Shown here: positions 63,235 to 64,000 of the stretch, one piece after another
Layout: every line of letters starts with the position of its first letter
Position numbering within the stretch: position 1 is the first letter of the stretch
Origin: an uncultured Ruegeria sp.
GTDB lineage: Bacteria > Pseudomonadota > Alphaproteobacteria > Rhodobacterales > Rhodobacteraceae
Direction of reading: 5' to 3'
DNA: 64,000 nucleotides
Assembly: GCF_947504215.1 (NCBI RefSeq)
Contig: NZ_CANNGO010000004.1
Span: 124,001-188,000, forward strand
Program-made: the position numbers and the translations under genes
Notes under the pieces: model-generated
What the model saw: only the letters and a program-made list of their open reading frames with translations
Told to the model about the DNA's origin: nothing
Databases searched by the model: none

Positions 63235-64000
63235 GCGCTGACCCGGCCTCTTAAGCGAACGTAAACCAGACCTGACATCACGACGCTCAAAATCACAATT
63301 GGGATCGCTCCGGCAAGAAACGCGCCAAGGCCCATTTGCAAAATAGCTGCACCATCATCACCTGGATACAGGCCCGACAACAGCCCGACCGGCGCATCCG
63401 CCACCATGGGCCAGACCATCGTCAGACCGAACCAGACCATTAGCACCAGACCGGTTCCGGCAAGCGCCCCCTGAACCACCCGATCCGGGGCCCGCATCGC
63501 GCGTCGCATCGCCGTCATCGGACGTGAAACGTCGTTCAGAATGGCAAGCAATGCAGGCACCAGAACCAGAACCAACAACATCCCGAATCCAAGCCCGTAA
63601 ACCAGCGTAATGACGGTTGGTTTGAGGAATTGCGCCTGTTGTGAGCTTTCGTACAGCAGCGGCGTCAAACCCAGAACTGTTGTTAGTGTCGTTAGCATTA
63701 CGGGCCGCAACCGATCTGCCGTACCTTCGACAATGGATGGCACCAGACCACGTTCCTGTTGATAGCCGTCGATGGTGGTCACCAAGACGATTGAATCGTT
63801 GATGATGATCCCCGTCATGCCCAGCAGGCCCACAACCGTAAACATACTCAGCGGCACGTCCCAGATGTAGTGCCCCCAAATCGCACCAACCAGACCGAAC
63901 GGAATGATAGCCATCACCACCAATGGCCTGCTCCAACTGGCAAAGACCCAAGCCAGTACCAGATAGATTCCAGTCAGACACAGGATCAAACCAGTGGCCG
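63231..64000 (-). CDS. RND efflux pump permease, C-terminal part (partial)
   Basis: Only the C-terminal 256 residues or so of this large inner-membrane transporter lie in the window; the 5' end continues past 64000. The visible part has about seven transmembrane helices and typical RND motifs [17 protein letters not shown] and [24 protein letters not shown], as in AcrB/MexF-type drug or metal efflux pumps. The C-terminal 90 residues ([12 protein letters not shown] onwards) form an additional hydrophobic tail unlike standard AcrB. Other pump subunits are outside the window. Confidence 0.9.
   Translation of the reverse strand, partial: ATGLILCLTGIYLVLAWVFASWSRPLVVMAIIPFGLVGAIWGHYIWDVPLSMFTVVGLLGMTGIIINDSIVLVTTIDGYQQERGLVPSIVEGTADRLRPVMLTTLTTVLGLTPLLYESSQQAQFLKPTVITLVYGLGFGMLLVLVLVPALLAILNDVSRPMTAMRRAMRAPDRVVQGALAGTGLVLMVWFGLTMVWPMVADAPVGLLSGLYPGDDGAAILQMGLGAFLAGAIPIVILSVVMSGLVYVRLRGRVSA

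Overview
The window reads as a contiguous chromosomal segment of a marine Roseobacter-group alphaproteobacterium (Rhodobacterales, close to Ruegeria). The basis is gene content and order plus a moderately high GC. Markers of this group include an sdh - mesaconyl-CoA hydratase - malyl-CoA thioesterase - mdh - sucCDAB - lpd block, ethylmalonyl-CoA pathway genes, a 44-residue aa3-oxidase subunit IV, DUF1194/DUF6173/TIGR02302 proteins and NnrU. No rRNA, tRNA, CRISPR array, prophage or intact insertion sequence was found, and coding density is very high.

Region 1 (1-18.5 kb) is central carbon metabolism. The minus strand carries the start of the sdh operon (sdhC, then sdhD running off the left edge) and a tight mcl2-nnrU-DUF1737-mch operon of the ethylmalonyl-CoA pathway. 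The plus strand carries mdh with its own terminator, then a long suc/odh run: sucC, sucD, sucA, sucB, lpd. Unrelated genes sit between the enzyme genes: a glycosyltransferase-25 gene, two secreted hypotheticals, DUF805, a small ferredoxin-fold-like protein and MAPEG. A 60-bp copy of the sucD 5' end lies in front of the glycosyltransferase gene and looks like an insertion scar. The upstream regions of sdhC and sucC share a pair of perfect GTGATCAC palindromes exactly 21 bp apart, at about the same distance from each start codon, which points to a common TCA-cycle regulator.

Region 2 (18.5-33 kb) contains a TetR regulator divergent from a quinone-reductase-like flavoprotein, with three TGACCNNGGTCA operators between them. 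It continues with ftsE-ftsX-plsC-PPOX, a zinc-ribbon membrane protein, a TIGR02302 protein, argH - two tiny lipoproteins - lysA, a TlpA-type thioredoxin, a sterol-desaturase-like enzyme and a stand-alone EAL phosphodiesterase.

Region 3 (33-46 kb) holds phaA-phaB with a candidate PhaR operator, a LysR/DMT pair, DUF465, a TrmN6-like methylase, a polyprenyl diphosphate synthase, ispE, a TPR protein, ETF-QO, SoxR with a VOC protein, and greA.

Region 4 (46-64 kb) holds the molybdenum cofactor genes mobA-mobB-moeA (moeA is fused to an extra N-terminal domain), fdhD divergent from azlCD with overlapping start codons, and aa3 oxidase subunit IV. It also has a secreted phospholipase-A2-like protein overlapping a membrane GDPD phosphodiesterase, an MBL hydrolase and acyl-CoA dehydrogenase pair, a Sua5-type threonylcarbamoyl-AMP synthase, yqgE, a DsbD N-domain protein, a Nudix hydrolase, and the C-terminal end of an RND pump at the right edge.

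The window is mostly ordinary core genome. I found no clear new multi-gene system. The observations most worth following are the shared paired operators of sdh and suc, the sucD duplication scar, the PLA2-like/GDPD gene pair and the MoeA fusion.
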